64,000 nt of DNA, taken from the NCBI GenBank assembly GCA_027924585.1, contig BSBM01000826.1:9207501-9271500 (forward strand), written 5' to 3'. Numbering within the stretch: the first letter of the stretch is position 1; each line of letters opens with the position of its first letter. This document shows, piece after piece, positions 23,720-35,639 of the stretch. Under the pieces are notes generated by a model. The model worked only from the letters and a program-made list of their open reading frames with translations, ran no database searches and had not been told where the DNA came from. The stretch comes from Larix kaempferi. Lineage: Eukaryota; Streptophyta; Pinopsida; Pinales; Pinaceae. Both the position numbers and the translations under genes were made by a program.

Positions 23720-24080
23720 ATAGATAGGAAAAAATTTAATTCTACACACAAAACAACCTCATACACAGTAGGAAAGTCCGAATGATATATACCTTCCAAT
23801 TTGTTGACCTTGGCATTCAGATTTGAATTTGTCCAAGGTTTTGGTCGAGGAATAGGTTCTTGCTCTGAAACAGGGCTTTCCTCGATAACATCAATCTCAC
23901 CCAAAAATAATAGAGGACATGTTTCCTTCAAATGTCCTATCTCACGAAAATAGTGGAAGAGAAAATGGATATGGCGATAGTCCAATCTATGATTAATAAC
24001 TCTGTCCCCTCAAACAATATCCACCATTGTAGGTAACCCCTTCGTGATATCTAGCTCCACCATCATGGATTTGTTTTTTT
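23720..24080 (-). pseudogene. LINE ORF1-type zinc-knuckle remnant
   Basis: On the minus strand the frame reads VELDITKGLPTMV, a short gap, LDYRHIHFLFHYFREIGH and LKETCPLL. This matches the layout of the DUF4283/zinc-knuckle region of plant LINE ORF1 proteins. The first two knuckle cysteines are replaced (FLFHYF for C..C), and a stop lies between the two parts. It directly follows a coiled-coil stretch of locus F, so it is either an insertion or a fused domain. Recognition is from pattern memory only. Confidence 0.4.
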
Positions 24081-24084
24081 CCTT

Positions 24085-26306
24085 CTCTTTCCTCAATTGA
24101 CTCTCAAGTTTTGCTATCACAGACTACAATTTAGAAATTTTTAAATTGGATTGTAATAAATTAGAGTACAAGACATCTCATGTTTTTCTATGCAATTGAA
24201 TCTTATTGGGTATATTAATCTCATCAATCTTAACTTCCATTTCAGAAAGTTTCTCATCGTTCACCACTACAAAACTTAGAGTGTTTCTCTCTGGATCCTT
24301 AACTGTAAGAAGGGAAACTTTTTGTTCTTCGAACTTTCTTACTTGAGGGAACAATTTTTTAGATTATTTCAAAGACTGCTTCCTCTTTTTTGTATATTGT
24401 GAAAGGAAATCAAATTTGGAACTATACTGAGAGTTACTTCCAGATTCCTTTATTTATGAAAAATAATATTGCTACATATTTACAGGTGGTTGCGAAATCA
24501 AAGTATTTTTTTATGGAACAATTAAATCTCATTCCTCCGTACTAATAATTTGCTTCTGTTGTTCCACTTTTGATTTCTTGCTTGAAACTTCTTCATTGAC
24601 TTCCATTTATCAACTTTTGAAATAGTTCTCTTATTGGGGATATCATATTTAGCTTGTGTCTGAACCGGCATTGCCAAATTGCTTGTTTGTTCCATATTCA
24701 CTTCTTTCTTATCTTTTTCAAATTTGAATATATTTTCCATTTATTTTAATCCTTCAACTGCTTGATGATCAAAATCCTTGTTTCTATTTTGTTGTCTCCT
24801 TTGCGATATAATTTGACGAGGATCATAATTAATCCTTTAAGCCTCTTGGAAATCCATGGTATTCAATAATTTTTCTACTGTAGATAGGGTTGCCTTTGTA
24901 TTAATGATGAGTGGACCAACTTTAAGAGGGAATTTCACATTTGATGATTTTTTGAAAACACTGAAATATTCTTCTTCTAAATGAAACATTTTTCTAATAA
25001 ATTCTAAGGAGAAAACCCTAGGTGTTAAAAAGGATGGAAATAAATATGGTGCTAGAGTAAAACCATACACTCTAATTATAGTATGTTCCTTATACAAGAA
25101 CCAATCACTTGTTTGGACTTCTGGTGTAGGCTGCAACATTTCTTTCATTTCTTCTAACACTCGGGGCAATTCAACATTAAAATTAACTATGTAAACTTCT
25201 TCCATGATTGTATTGGTGAACTAAAACATATTAATGTGTTAGGAAGGTTATGAGAAAAGAAGGTACCAGGAAACTTCATTTCGGAAATACTTGAACACAA
25301 GAACAGGTTCAGGAGATATGACTGATATCTGAAATGCTTCAGCTCGTGGAAATTCACCAACTGGACATGAATCGATTCAGCTAGGAATTCATCAAAATTA
25401 AAACAACACACTGGAATCGACTGTGACTCAGGTGAAATGACTTGCAGAAGGGAACCTAACATAACTTTCGTGATTGACTTATCACTATATAGACCTAAAA
25501 TTTGACTTAACAAGGAAAAAACTAACTGGGTATCTCGTTGAAAGACATTAATACTCAAGGGAACGATAGGTTTTCATGAGACTGACCATCTTTCAAGACT
25601 TGTAATAAAAAAATGTATTTCTCTTCCGGACTACAATTTCTATAAAAATTTACCAAAGTTTCTTCGTTAAACGTATTATGGATTTCGGGAAATGTTTTAG
25701 GTAATTTGAGAACCTCATGGACATGTTGTGCATTGACTGGCATATAATTTTGGTTGTATTTACATTAATGATTACCCTTTCGTCCTACAAATAACTCTTC
25801 GCACACCAACCAACAAATTTGGGAAAGTGTAGGTTCAGTTCGACACAAAAATAATACATAAAAGAACCCAAAACATTAATAAATCATTTCCCTGCGACTT
25901 AAGCTCCATTAGTTTCTCTTTAGACTGCGAAACAATACACACAGAAAAAATAGGGTCCAAAATATCCCTTTCCTTGTCAACTAGAAGCTCCTCATTTCCA
26001 TATAAACTTTCATTGAATGGAACAAGTTCTTCAATTTTCTCCATCTGGGAAACAAAATCTTAAAAGTGAGGGTTTCGAGCTACCTCTGAAGTGAGCTTGT
26101 TGAATTATGTTCTTGTTGACGAAGACAAGTGACCTGTTTCTCGCGGCTTCTTTTCCTCCAGGAAACAATAAAAAAATGCATTCTTTCAATCTTCGAACAA
26201 ACCTTTTATATAACATATGAATCCCATGAAGTTGACGTGCAAAGAACACCATCGATCTCATAGGAATCAAATCCAACAAATCACACGCATTTCTCTGGGT
26301 TAACAT
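24085..26306 (-). pseudogene. Locus F: decayed extra ORF, paralog of 48042-50984
   Basis: Minus-strand fragments in at least three frames. At 25540-25300 the protein reads DTQLVFSLLSQILGL and FDEFLAESIHVQLVNF; element D's ORF has DSQLVFSLLAQFLAL and FDEILAERMHVQLGKF. At 25190-24840 it reads LPRVLEEMKEMLQ, DWFLYKEHTIIRVYGF and LFPSFLTPRVFSLEFI, versus LPRVLPEMKSMMQ, DWFLLKDATIIRMYGF and VFPSFLTLRIFALEFI in D. A coiled-coil tail follows to about 24090. Several frameshifts and stops break it. The ORF start is uncertain (near 26306). Function unknown; it belongs to a retroelement extra-ORF family. Confidence 0.65.
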
Positions 26307-26746
26307 TCACGAAGTTAAACCCAAGAATCATAACCGAAGTCCACCTTTAATTGGGATTATAAAATTTTAAAGTCCACCGTCGATCTTGGATGGGATGATC
26401 CCACAGTACAGGAAAATTTCGCTGGGTTAAGTTGTTCGTATTTTAAAGCTCACGATGTGATGCGAAATATTTATGAAATCTAGCTAAGCGCATGTTGAAG
26501 TACACCGTTGATGTGGATTGATGAAGATCCAACGGTTTTAAATCATTTTGTTGTTCAAATATACTCGGGGGTTAATTAAAAGTATCAGACACTAAATATT
26601 TGTAAATCTTAGTTGGCCACTGGTTTGACATCCACTCTGTTGAACAGAGGTTTGGAAATTGTATATTTGGAGAACAATTTGGCCAAATTTCCAACTTTGG
26701 AGAATGCCAAAATTGGTTAACTCTGCAAAATAGTAATTAATTATTT

Positions 26747-26960
26747 GCATCCACGTGCATAACATGTGCCTCCACGGGCATATACAAAAATTAAAAGATT
26801 GCATCCACGTGCATAACATGTGCCTCCATGGGCATATACAAAAGTTAAAAGATTGCATCCACGTGCATAACTTGTACCTCCACGGGCATACAAAAAATAA
26901 AACATGCCTCCATGGGAAAACAAATAGACAGGATGTGCATCCATGTGCATACACGACTAT
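26747..26960. repeat. palindromic 54-bp tandem array F
   Basis: GCATCCACGTGCATAAC starts at 26747, 26801 and 26855 (exact 54-bp period), with a degraded fourth copy at 26937. Each unit contains the self-complementary GCATCCACGTGCAT and GCCTCCAYGGGC. It sits about 440 bp upstream (minus-strand sense) of locus F, equivalent to arrays A and C. (TA)n follows at about 26970-26996. Confidence 0.8.
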
Positions 26961-27117
26961 ATATCCAAACATATATATACATATATATATATATATAATC
27001 ATGATAGTCAACATGTCATAGGTGCCCTCAGCACCCAATATACAAAAAATACATAAGCCGTACAAAAAGGTACATCCCCATATGCTCACAAGCATTTGGG
27101 GGCAGATACAAGATCAT

Positions 27118-28533
27118 CTAATCATCATACTCTCCGGGCTCGTCTGGCGCCACCTCCGCTGGCCCCATCGGATCATGCCGAGCGCGAACACTCCTATCCG
27201 CTCGCCCCGCTGGATCATGCCGCACCCGAATCCTCCCCTCTGCCGGCCCCGCCGGATCATGCCGAGCCCCAACCTTCCTCTCGGCCATCACCACTGTTGC
27301 TCTAAGCAAGATAGAATGCCACTCATGAGGAGCATCGAAACAACGCTCGAAGATGTCCCGATCCAAGTCCCTCCACCCCTCCTCTGGCACTCCTGCTAGG
27401 ATCATGTCCAGTGTCTCTTGTACGCCCTCAACTGCATCATCTCGAGGCTCAACTCCTCAAGCATGAGGCCCAACTCCTCGATCACGAGGAGGCGGTACCG
27501 CTATAGGAGGAGGAACGACCACCATCGCCCATCCCCTATGGCCCACATGATCAGCCGGTGGTATCGGACCAACATCTGCACAATCACGCAAGTGAACTAA
27601 GTCAATATCATATAAATATCTCTAACTATACTCATAACAAAAAACATCTAAAAACACATGATATCATAGAGAACCAAACACAAAAGACATACCATCTAAA
27701 CCCCAGGCCTACCCCTGGGCTCGAGGCATCTCCAGATCTCCTCGATAATCCATACCAGCATATGGATAGTCATCAATCAGCAGGGGGATCTGCTCCCACT
27801 GCTCATACATGTCCTCTGAAAAGAACCCATGGATACCACCACCACCACGGGGCATCATCTGCCTCCACTGCACCATGCGCGGCTCACTCACCAACCCGTC
27901 TCGAACCGGCACCCATGGCCGCAAGGTCAGTACCCGCTCAAAGAAGAAACAACACAGGAAGGAGGCATAGCAGAACTCTCCCCCCTCTCGACTGACCTTG
28001 TCCAAATCTCTCCGGACACCAGCCAAAAACATCTAACCCCACGCATAGTAGGTCCCTCTCAACACAGAATCCACCATCATCGTTTGTCCCCCAGACAAAC
28101 GATGTGGTGCCGTAGCACCCAACACGCACAGAACACAATCCCTAACAACCCGCATATCCCACTCCCGCAGAGATCTCAGGCTCAATGCACTGTTCTGCAC
28201 AATAGCCCCTGGCACACAGAATCTCTCCAAGAGATCCTCAATATCTAAACCTGTCGGGATCCTTGGCAGAAGATCCCCTAGCTCCCCTAAGTGAGGCAAC
28301 CCAGTACGAAAGTAAACATCATAGAGGGTGATCTCTAACCTCTCACCCCCCACCATGAAAGCACCCTCTCCCGGAACCAGAGATCCACCAATTTGTTCAG
28401 CAACGGTTTGACTGAACGCATGGGTGGAATCTAAGCCAACTTCAGGAGCCTGCTCACAACCAAAGTCTGTGGGACACCCTAATCGGTCCAAATCCGCATC
28501 GACAGGTCATCGTCCATCTCCCGCTCCCGCCAT
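27118..28533 (-). pseudogene. Locus C: two-exon plant-mobile-domain-like ORF, broken
   Basis: ATG at 28533 (MAGAGDGR) opens a frame with TGA at 28507-28509 and TAG at 28033-28035. The visible protein (FMVGGERLEITLYDVYFRTG, then SGGQTMMVDSVLRG and WVPVRDG) resembles plant-mobile-domain-like proteins abundant in gymnosperm repeats. After a TAG near 27709 a GT-AG intron fits (27692 to 27576, donor GTATGT, acceptor TGTGCAG), joined in phase to exon 2 (PPADHVGHRGW...). That exon carries one TGA, ends at 27118, and holds three copies of a RHDPAGPAE-like repeat. GC content is far above its neighbours. Function unknown; product name is inference. Confidence 0.55.
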
Positions 28534-28624
28534 GCTACTAGCGGTCTCCTCAACATCCTACCAAAAAACAAAGAAAATTTTTCAGAATCGGAAAAATGTT
28601 TCAAAAAATCCCATCGCGGCTTTC

Positions 28625-28915
28625 AAACCTTAAGCCGCAATGACCATCACGGCTTTTCTATCAAAAGCTGCAATGATCATCGCGGGTATCAGCCGCGAAC
28701 CCGCGATGAACATTCCGGGTATCAGCCCCACAGTCGCGATGAATATCGCAACTGTCAGCGCGATAGCCGCGATGAACATCACGACTGTCGGCCCCAAACC
28801 CATGATAAACATCGCGGGTTTCGAGCTGAAACCCATGATTTTCATCACGGAAAAGGACGCGAAACCCGCGATATTCCATGTTGGAAGGCCAACATGGAAT
28901 TTCGCGGCCTTCGGG
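28625..28915. repeat. palindromic array C (GCGATGAACATCGCGG type)
   Basis: Repeated self-complementary blocks such as CGCGATGAACATCACG, CCGCGATGAACATC, CATGATAAACATCGCGGG and CACGGAAAAGG over about 290 bp. Most contain ATGNNCAT flanked by CGCG-rich arms. It lies between the TATA box at 29097 and the locus C start at 28533. Confidence 0.75.
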
Positions 28916-29096
28916 GGCCCACCGCTAACCAAAAAATACATAATTACAAAGGGTAAGGCGAATAGGAGTACCTGAAACTCGCAGAATCGAAAATCAACGG
29001 TCGAATCTCCCAGAAATCAAGAAATAGCTCTGACCTAACTCAATTGCTCTGCCAAACTCACAAGTAACAATGACATGTCATATTGGGCCCACACCC

Positions 29097-29104
29097 TATT
29101 TATA
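29097..29104 (-). promoter_or_regulatory. TATA box upstream of locus C
   Basis: The minus strand reads CTCTATAAATAGGGTG, a strong plant TATA consensus, about 180 bp upstream of array C and 565 bp upstream of the ATG. A transcript starting about 30 bp downstream would carry array C in its 5' UTR. Confidence 0.55.
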
Positions 29105-29229
29105 GAGATTTGACCATTTTTCAAACAACCATTGCGGTATCATACGGCGTCCGTTTTTAAACCGTTGGTACCGTTGGAATCAGCACAGCAAGAACTTCAT
29201 GATAGTCCTTTCCTTTTCCTGATTCCACC

Positions 29230-29820
29230 AGATCCATTTTTGGGGCATTTTCCCATGCCCCTCGTTGCCTCGATTTGCATGCCACATCGGTCATTGTCCA
29301 TTTTTTACGAGTCTTATATCGTCGGATTCAGTTTTCCGCACTCGTGATGATGCTTGAGATCATTTCTCACTCTCACCTCCAGATTTTTCGGGCATTTTTC
29401 CCATGTTCCTCATCACCTCGATTTGCGTGCCACATCGACCGTCGTCCATTTTTTACGAGTATTATATCGCCGGATTCAGTTTTCCGCGCTCGTGATGATG
29501 CTTGAGATCATTTCTCACTCTCACCTCCAGATTTTTTGGGCATTTTTCCCATGCCCCTTGTCGCCTCGATTTGCATGCCACATCGACCGTCATCCGTTTT
29601 TTACGAGTCTTATATCGTCGTATTTAGTTTTCTGCGCTCGTGATGATGCTTGAGATCATTTCTTGCTCTCACCCCATAATTTTTGGGCATTTTTTCAAAA
29701 TGCCACTCATCACCTCGGTTTGTGTGCCACATTGGCCGTTGCCCATTTTTTACAATCTTTATGTCACCGGATTCAGTTTTCTGCACTCCTGACGATGCGT
29801 GAGACCATTTCTCGCTATCA
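29230..29820. repeat. 148-bp tandem satellite, about four copies
   Basis: The block GCRTGCCACATCG...TTTTTTACGAGT...CGTGATGATGCTTGAGATC recurs with starts near 29278, 29425, 29573 and 29722 (147-149 bp apart). The last copy is the most diverged. It lies just upstream of the locus C TATA box. Translated frames across it are repeat artefacts. Confidence 0.85.
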
Positions 29821-29829
29821 TCAAAACCC

Positions 29830-31615
29830 TTTTTTTTTCAGTATAATTTTATCCCTTTTTCAGGCCGAGCAATTCTTTTACAAAAAAGGCACTTAGGGAG
29901 TTTCTGTTAAGCTCTTTTATGACTCCTAAAACAATGAAAAGATCTTCAAGCAACCTTGCTTCCTTTCATGCTCGCTAAACGTATCTGAAAGGGCGTCTAC
30001 CTAGTATAAGTTTACCCCTTTTCCGGACCTTGTAGACTAATTACGAAAAAGGAATACTCTAGTCACATCGACTAGAAGAGTTCTCCATTTGCATCATTTT
30101 ATGCTTTTTGGGGCCTTGGAGACTAACTTACAAAAAATAACACCAATAGAGTCCACTTACCACTTTCAGACTCTCTAAACATGAAAGCAACCACGAGCAA
30201 TCACCATCTTGGGCTCGTATAAATCCACAAGACAGTACGCCACCACCACTGCAGAGTTTTCTTATCATTTTCAGACTCCTTAAAAATGAAAGCACTCATG
30301 AGCACGAACAGTCCTGGGCTCACAAAATCTATAGGACAGTACCATTTCAGAGCACACTTTTATCCCTTCTTGGATCTCATTAAAACTACGAAGAGGGACC
30401 CAATGGTGCTTCTCGGCACCACAACAAATCATGTCTACTCATATGACAGCTTCCCCATTTTGGTTGCCTTTGTTTAGAGTATTCTGCAATATGTCACCCT
30501 GAGAGTCCCTCTACAGCATCCATCAGCTTGTACCCCCATAGTCAATATATACCCTTCAGTCCTTAAAGCTATGAACTCCACACCTACAAGTCAGTTTCCT
30601 ACGCTTCCAGGTCAACCATGTCATCATACTCTGAACAAAGGAAGTTTCAGTCCACCCACTCTGCGACCCCAGTTATTTCCCGTCCCCACAGTATGTCAGT
30701 CCTACCATCAGTACTACCACCTTTCAGTTGTACACCTCGCACTCCTACCAAGGAAACATCATTGCCTTGATAGTTGTTAGTCTCTCTCTGTCGACGCCAA
30801 CCAAATTTATTCCAGAGGATAGACCTAGAGGTCCCTGTTCCTTGGACTCATCACCATTTATGATGAGTGCCTACGAATCATTTCGAGAAGAGTCCTCAGT
30901 GCCTCTCCAAATGGTTGTTTCTCACATGCTCGACTTCAACACCTTGATCGCATCGTTGAGACTCGCACAGGGTATTGGTCATTTCAGTTATTTGTTGAAG
31001 ACCCCGGATACCACCTGACTCTTCCACATTTGAGAGTCTACTTATGGAAACAACCAGTTACATTTTCATATAGATATCTGGGTTGCGCATGGTGACAGTA
31101 TTCATATTTACCCCAGTTTTATACTCCCTCAAGTATACAGTTACATATACTCCTCAGAGTTGACTCAGAGTTGTTGAGTCCCTATAGATGTTGGACACCT
31201 TAAGTTTCAGCAGTTCATCAACCCTCCTGAAGCCTTATTCAGAATGGTTGTTGCATTTCCATTCTATCAGTTATTGAGATCAGTCATGTTATGATCATGA
31301 GTATATCCTAGAATAGTGTCCCCTTTGGACCATTATGATGTACCAACAGATTTTTTATGTATTATTCAGGTCCCCCTTCTTGGGACTAATTGTTATGTAT
31401 ATGTCTCGATACGAGCATGGGTATTCCCTCCTCATCCATTATCAAAGATTATTCGTCATTCATATTGAGGCCATGTAATATTTTTTGTTTTTGCAGCTTC
31501 CAAGGGGCCATTGATCCAGTCTCCAACCGGTCTCTTCTCTACTCCAAACCCCAAGAAAAACACAAAAGAACTATGATGTCTATCGTCCATACGATGAGCT
31601 CCTGCCCTCACACAT
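29830..31615. other. no gene seen
   Basis: About 1.8 kb with no recognisable domain on either strand. It ends in a purine-rich CAGGGGGCAATC just before an LTR-type start, so it may be the decayed 3' part of a retroelement. Confidence 0.4.
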
Positions 31616-31627
31616 CAGGGGGCAATC

Positions 31628-32300
31628 TGTTAACACCCCAAAAGTGCTCACTAGCTCATTCCCTTATTCACATGACCCATTTGTCCACTTTTCCACCATT
31701 TGAGCCTCTAAAGCCATCAAAAGGTCACCAAAAAGACCATAATACACCCTTTTTCCCCTCAAAAGATATATTTTTCCTCAAAAAACATAAAAAACCCTCA
31801 TAAAGGGTACACAATTCCCAAAAAACATTAAAAGGGAATAAAAATATTAAAAATATTCAAAAAAGGAAAAAAGAGGGAAAAAGGTACCTAAACCATGTTG
31901 GTCAATACCATTGGTTTCCTTAAAACCACAATGGTATTCCCCATCACCAAAAACTATAAAAAGGTGATAGGGGCTCCTTACTTTCCATCCATCCATCATC
32001 CTATCCTCATGCTGTCAAAATCTCTCTTGAGTTCTTGACCATTGTAGCAATCTTGGAGAAGAGACCATTGGAGCCTAGAGCATCTCAACCTTAGAGCTGC
32101 TCAACACCATAAATCCTCACCATTTGAGGTATTATAATACAAAACATTCTTTCATTTCTTGTTCTTTCTATGAATCGTTTTAAATTTATTTGTTATATGC
32201 ACATGTTAGTTTAGATTTAGATTTAATTCATAATCGTTTTTTGCTTTCTATATTGAAACTGCTATCACATTGTTGATAGGTGCCCATTGCACAAGCTTGG
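31628..32300 (+). mobile_element. possible LTR (5' edge supported, 3' edge unknown)
   Basis: TGTTAACACCCC begins at 31628 directly after a PPT-like CAGGGGGCAATC (31616-31627). A TATA-like TATAAAAAGG lies at 31955. The same 11-bp terminus TGTTAACACCC is used at 39857 and 47093. No matching GGGTGTTAACA end or second copy is visible, so the extent is arbitrary. Confidence 0.4.
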
Positions 32301-33261
32301 TTGCAAAACCAAGCAACAATTATTAATTAAAACAAGATTGAAAGACTATGAAGATCAATGATGAGTTGATGCTATTAAAAGGATACAGTATTTTTAAGAA
32401 GAGGCATGATTTTCCTAAAAAGACACAATGTTTCAAATAATAAAGTTATTTGAAAAGATATATAAGCATACAAGTCAAATGTATGAAGAGGACTAGAGGT
32501 GTCTCTAAATTTTTGCTAATTGCATATCAGAAGCAAGAAAGAGGCCATTGAGATAGATGAAGCATTACAAAAGCTCGAGCCGCCATGGAAGATATGAAAA
32601 AACTGAAGTTAAAACTATTATAAATTGGAGGGTGGTTGGGTTGTGCTTGGGGCAGGTTGAGGCCTTGTAAGGGGGTTGTTTCCTCCTTCCAATCGTGGCT
32701 GGAGAATTAGGGTGTTGGGGCATCCTTGTCTATTGAGAAGGTAGAAAACCAACGGTGTAGGTTCATCCTTTTTGTAGTGGTAGAAGAATCTAGAAGATTA
32801 AGTTCTTCATCAAGTTGGTGCTTGTAAAACAATTTTTTATAAGATTAGCTTATTAATACGAAAGCTTTGCTAGTTTTACCTTTGAGGTTTCCACGATAAA
32901 TCAGTGTGTTAAAATTGTTAATTGTCTTACTCATGTTACTTTTGATTATTTAACTTGTGCTTAATACTAATTTTTTATAAGAGATTTGAAAAAGGCAGTA
33001 CTGGTTCGCCCCCCACCTCTTAGTATTGCTGGATAAACCAACTGTCACCCACCACATAGCGCTCGAGTCATCGACTAGGGTCATGTGTAGTTGATGCTCT
33101 AGCACATCTGCTTAATATTTTAAGTGTTTGGGACTATTGGCATAAATTTCTAGCCTCCCTAAGGTAAGCTTACTTCCCTTATAATTTTTATGCCTTCTTT
33201 GGACTCCAAACCTCAAGAACTATTTAACCAATCTTCTTAGGTACTTGGGACAAAAATAATG
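32301..33261. other. no gene seen
   Basis: AT-rich sequence between the possible LTR and the copia gag fragment. It may be the decayed body of the minus-strand copia element whose LTR is at 33655-34510. No pol motif is recognised. Confidence 0.35.
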
Positions 33262-33611
33262 CTAACAATGGGGTCCCTTTGTGTAGAGATTTTGTACCTT
33301 GTCCCAGAGCTCTTTAGCTGATGAACACTTTCCAACTTTATCTTTCACATGATCATATATTCCATGCAAGATGATATCCATTTCCATTGCATTATTATTT
33401 CTTAGTTCCTTCATGGTTGCAATTTTTTTGGTCTTTTTGGAGCGATGTAATAATTTACAACAAATTTCCAGATATGAAAACCTTGTGCATGTAAATCGAG
33501 TCTCATTCTTATAATCCAATGATTGAAATTTGATCCATAGAACAGTCGAACCCCATCTGTAGAGTAGAGACTTTCATGTTCATCCATGTGCTCTAGAGAT
33601 ATTTGTTCCAT
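33262..33611 (-). pseudogene. gag: copia gag N-terminal fragment (element G)
   Basis: ATG at 33611 (MEQISLEHMDEHES...) lies 44 bp after the LTR end. It gives RLFYGSNFNHWIIRMRLDLH followed, after a frame change near 33500, by KKIATMKELRNNNAMEMDII and CSSAKELWDKVQNLY. F.G.NF..W..RM and AKELWDKVQ are the standard landmarks of plant copia gag (DUF4219/UBN2 type). Only the N-terminal part is present; the rest of the element is not recognisable downstream. Confidence 0.75.
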
Positions 33612-33654
33612 CTATCAGACTCTCTTAAAGGAATTGACTTTAATACCAATTAAT

Positions 33655-34510
33655 TGTTGGCAAATTATAGTAAGAGGGGGCATGAATTAGTATTTAGCAC
33701 TTTTTAACACTTTTAACCTTAAGTAAAACATGTAACATTAACCATTAACAATGTCATTCACCATCACATAAAACCAACACACAATATCATCCACAATGCA
33801 TAAGAAATTTAATGTGGATCCGAAACCTAGACAAGGGAAAACCACATAATCTTTTCTTAGATAAAAATAACAATATTGCCTTCATAGGAAGCACCCCAAC
33901 ACCAACTAGAGCGAGGCACCAACCCCCTATTTTACAAGATCCAACTTGAAGGAAAATCCAACTCCCTGATTTACCTGCACCAACTAGAAGGATACTCCAA
34001 CCCCCTAATTTATAGGCTCCAACCTAAAGGAAGCGCCAAGTCCTCTGTTTACAAGCTCCAACTATAAGGAGGATACAACCCCTTGGTTTTCATAATTTAC
34101 AACCTATAGATAGGACTTCATTCCTCAGTAAACTCCAACTCAATACTTTTACTAGAACTAACTAGAAGCAAGCCCCAAATCCCTAAGATCATAGGCACCA
34201 ACCTAAAGGAGACTTCAATCTCCTATCCTTGCCCCATAATGTCAGCCTGATATGAATAAGAAGAAAAATATTCCACTGTCATTATATCATTGTATCCATA
34301 AACATATACTTGTATCTATGTCATTTTACCTATATCACTGTCCGTGTACCTATATCTAGCATTGTCACAATCATTGTATTGATGTCCCTATCACAATCCT
34401 TGTTCGTCACAATGGCACAATCGTTGTCTCTGTCACAATGACACAAAAAATATCTTTGTCACAATTTCAACCTGTACATGCCTCAAATTTGTCCTCCAAG
34501 AATGCCAACA
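33655..34510 (-). mobile_element. copia 5' LTR (element G), 856 bp
   Basis: Termini are perfect 8-bp inverted repeats TGTTGGCA (33655) and TGCCAACA (34510). On the minus strand the LTR is followed by TTGGTATTAAAGTC, a decayed iMet PBS, then gag at 33611. The copia-type landmark near 33815 (minus-strand CCACATTAAATTTC) supports the orientation. No partner LTR is seen. Confidence 0.78.
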
Positions 34511-34638
34511 ACTTCTTCCAAGATATACTTCAGATGTATAGAAAGAGCGGAAAGATTCCTCCAAATAGTGTAATAAAATCCTAGAAATAATCACCAATAG
34601 ACTTAACTTATTTGCACCTTCAAACCCTTACATCATAG

Positions 34639-35203
34639 TGTTAGATTTTGAGCATTAATTCAATATGATCTAGGATCTTATCTGAGAGAATAACAAGCAC
34701 AATATATAATTCACAAGAGACAATCACAAGAGACAATAGACACAGAGTTTCCTTGGGGAAAACCAAGAAGGTGAGAAACCCCAATAACTTCCTCAGAGAT
34801 AAATAGAGCAATGATACAATAACCCAAGCATAAGAGATAGACTCCTAGTAGCTTCTCCTCTTCCACTAGTGCGCATCGCTCAATGAGAGAGATAGATGAA
34901 TAAGTGAAAGATCAAATAGAGTGCCTCTCGCACTCTATTTATACACAACTTGACTTGCCTTTTAACTTTAACTAGGTCGGCCCCAACTTAACCACTTAAC
35001 ATAATATTAACTGGGCCAACCCCACTAGGGTGGTCTAATAACCCTTTAACCCACAAGACTCATACATGGCTGACCCCATCAAGGTAGTCTAATAACCCAT
35101 CAAGTATAAGTTATGACACTTCCGTATAGAGGAATAATAACCTCTCTATAGGGATACAATATACATATATGAAATACATTTCAAAGTTACATATACATCA
35201 ACA
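34639..35203 (-). mobile_element. copia 3' LTR (element I), 565 bp
   Basis: On the minus strand the sequence TGTTGATGTATATG begins at 35203, immediately after a PPT (AAGAGGGAG, 35204-35212). A TATA-like TATAAATAGAG is at about 34945-34935. The end CTAACA at 34639 is chosen as the first plausible CA terminus and is less certain than the start. The LTR belongs to the element whose RNase H lies at 39310-39856. Confidence 0.68.
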
Positions 35204-35269
35204 CTCCCTCTTAACTAGGAAGGTATTTCTCGACACAGGTCTTCTAGCACAAGTCTTCTTCTCTGGATC

Positions 35270-35590
35270 ATCAGGTCATCGTCATCAGATCATCATCATC
35301 GTATCATCGTCATCGTCACTGTTGCTATCTCAATCAATCTCCAATCTACTCATCATATGAAGTTCTACAAAGCCATCCCTTTTTCATGTTGGTTATAGAC
35401 CTAACCTCCGTGTAGGTCTTCATCATCTCTGCAAGCAAGCCATCAAGTAAGTACACCTCAGGACTGATTACACTGCCTCTGCAACACCTGCAAGATATCC
35501 TAGAATTGATTACACTGCCTCTGCAAAACCTGCAAGAGCATCTCAGGACCAATTATATGCCTTTGCAAAACCTGTGTACTATACTATCAC
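35270..35590. repeat. ATC microsatellite and 55-bp tandem repeats
   Basis: A CATCGT/CATCAT tract spans about 35270-35330. ATTACACTGCCTCTGCAA with ACCTGCAAGA recurs near 35466, 35508 and, degraded, 35550. Both lie in the 3' untranslated part of copia element I. Confidence 0.6.
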
Positions 35591-35639
35591 CTCATCATCT
35601 TCAGATCACCGTCATCGTCCACAGAGCACAACCCAGATG

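Noticed and set aside
27118-28533. GC-rich block as bacterial contamination or transfer
   Set aside because: It has an in-phase GT-AG intron, a plant TATA box and a plant repeat-type protein, and no bacterial operon or ribosome-binding features.
29275-29653. Overlapping frames across the 148-bp satellite
   Set aside because: Repeat period is not a multiple of three throughout and no domain is present.
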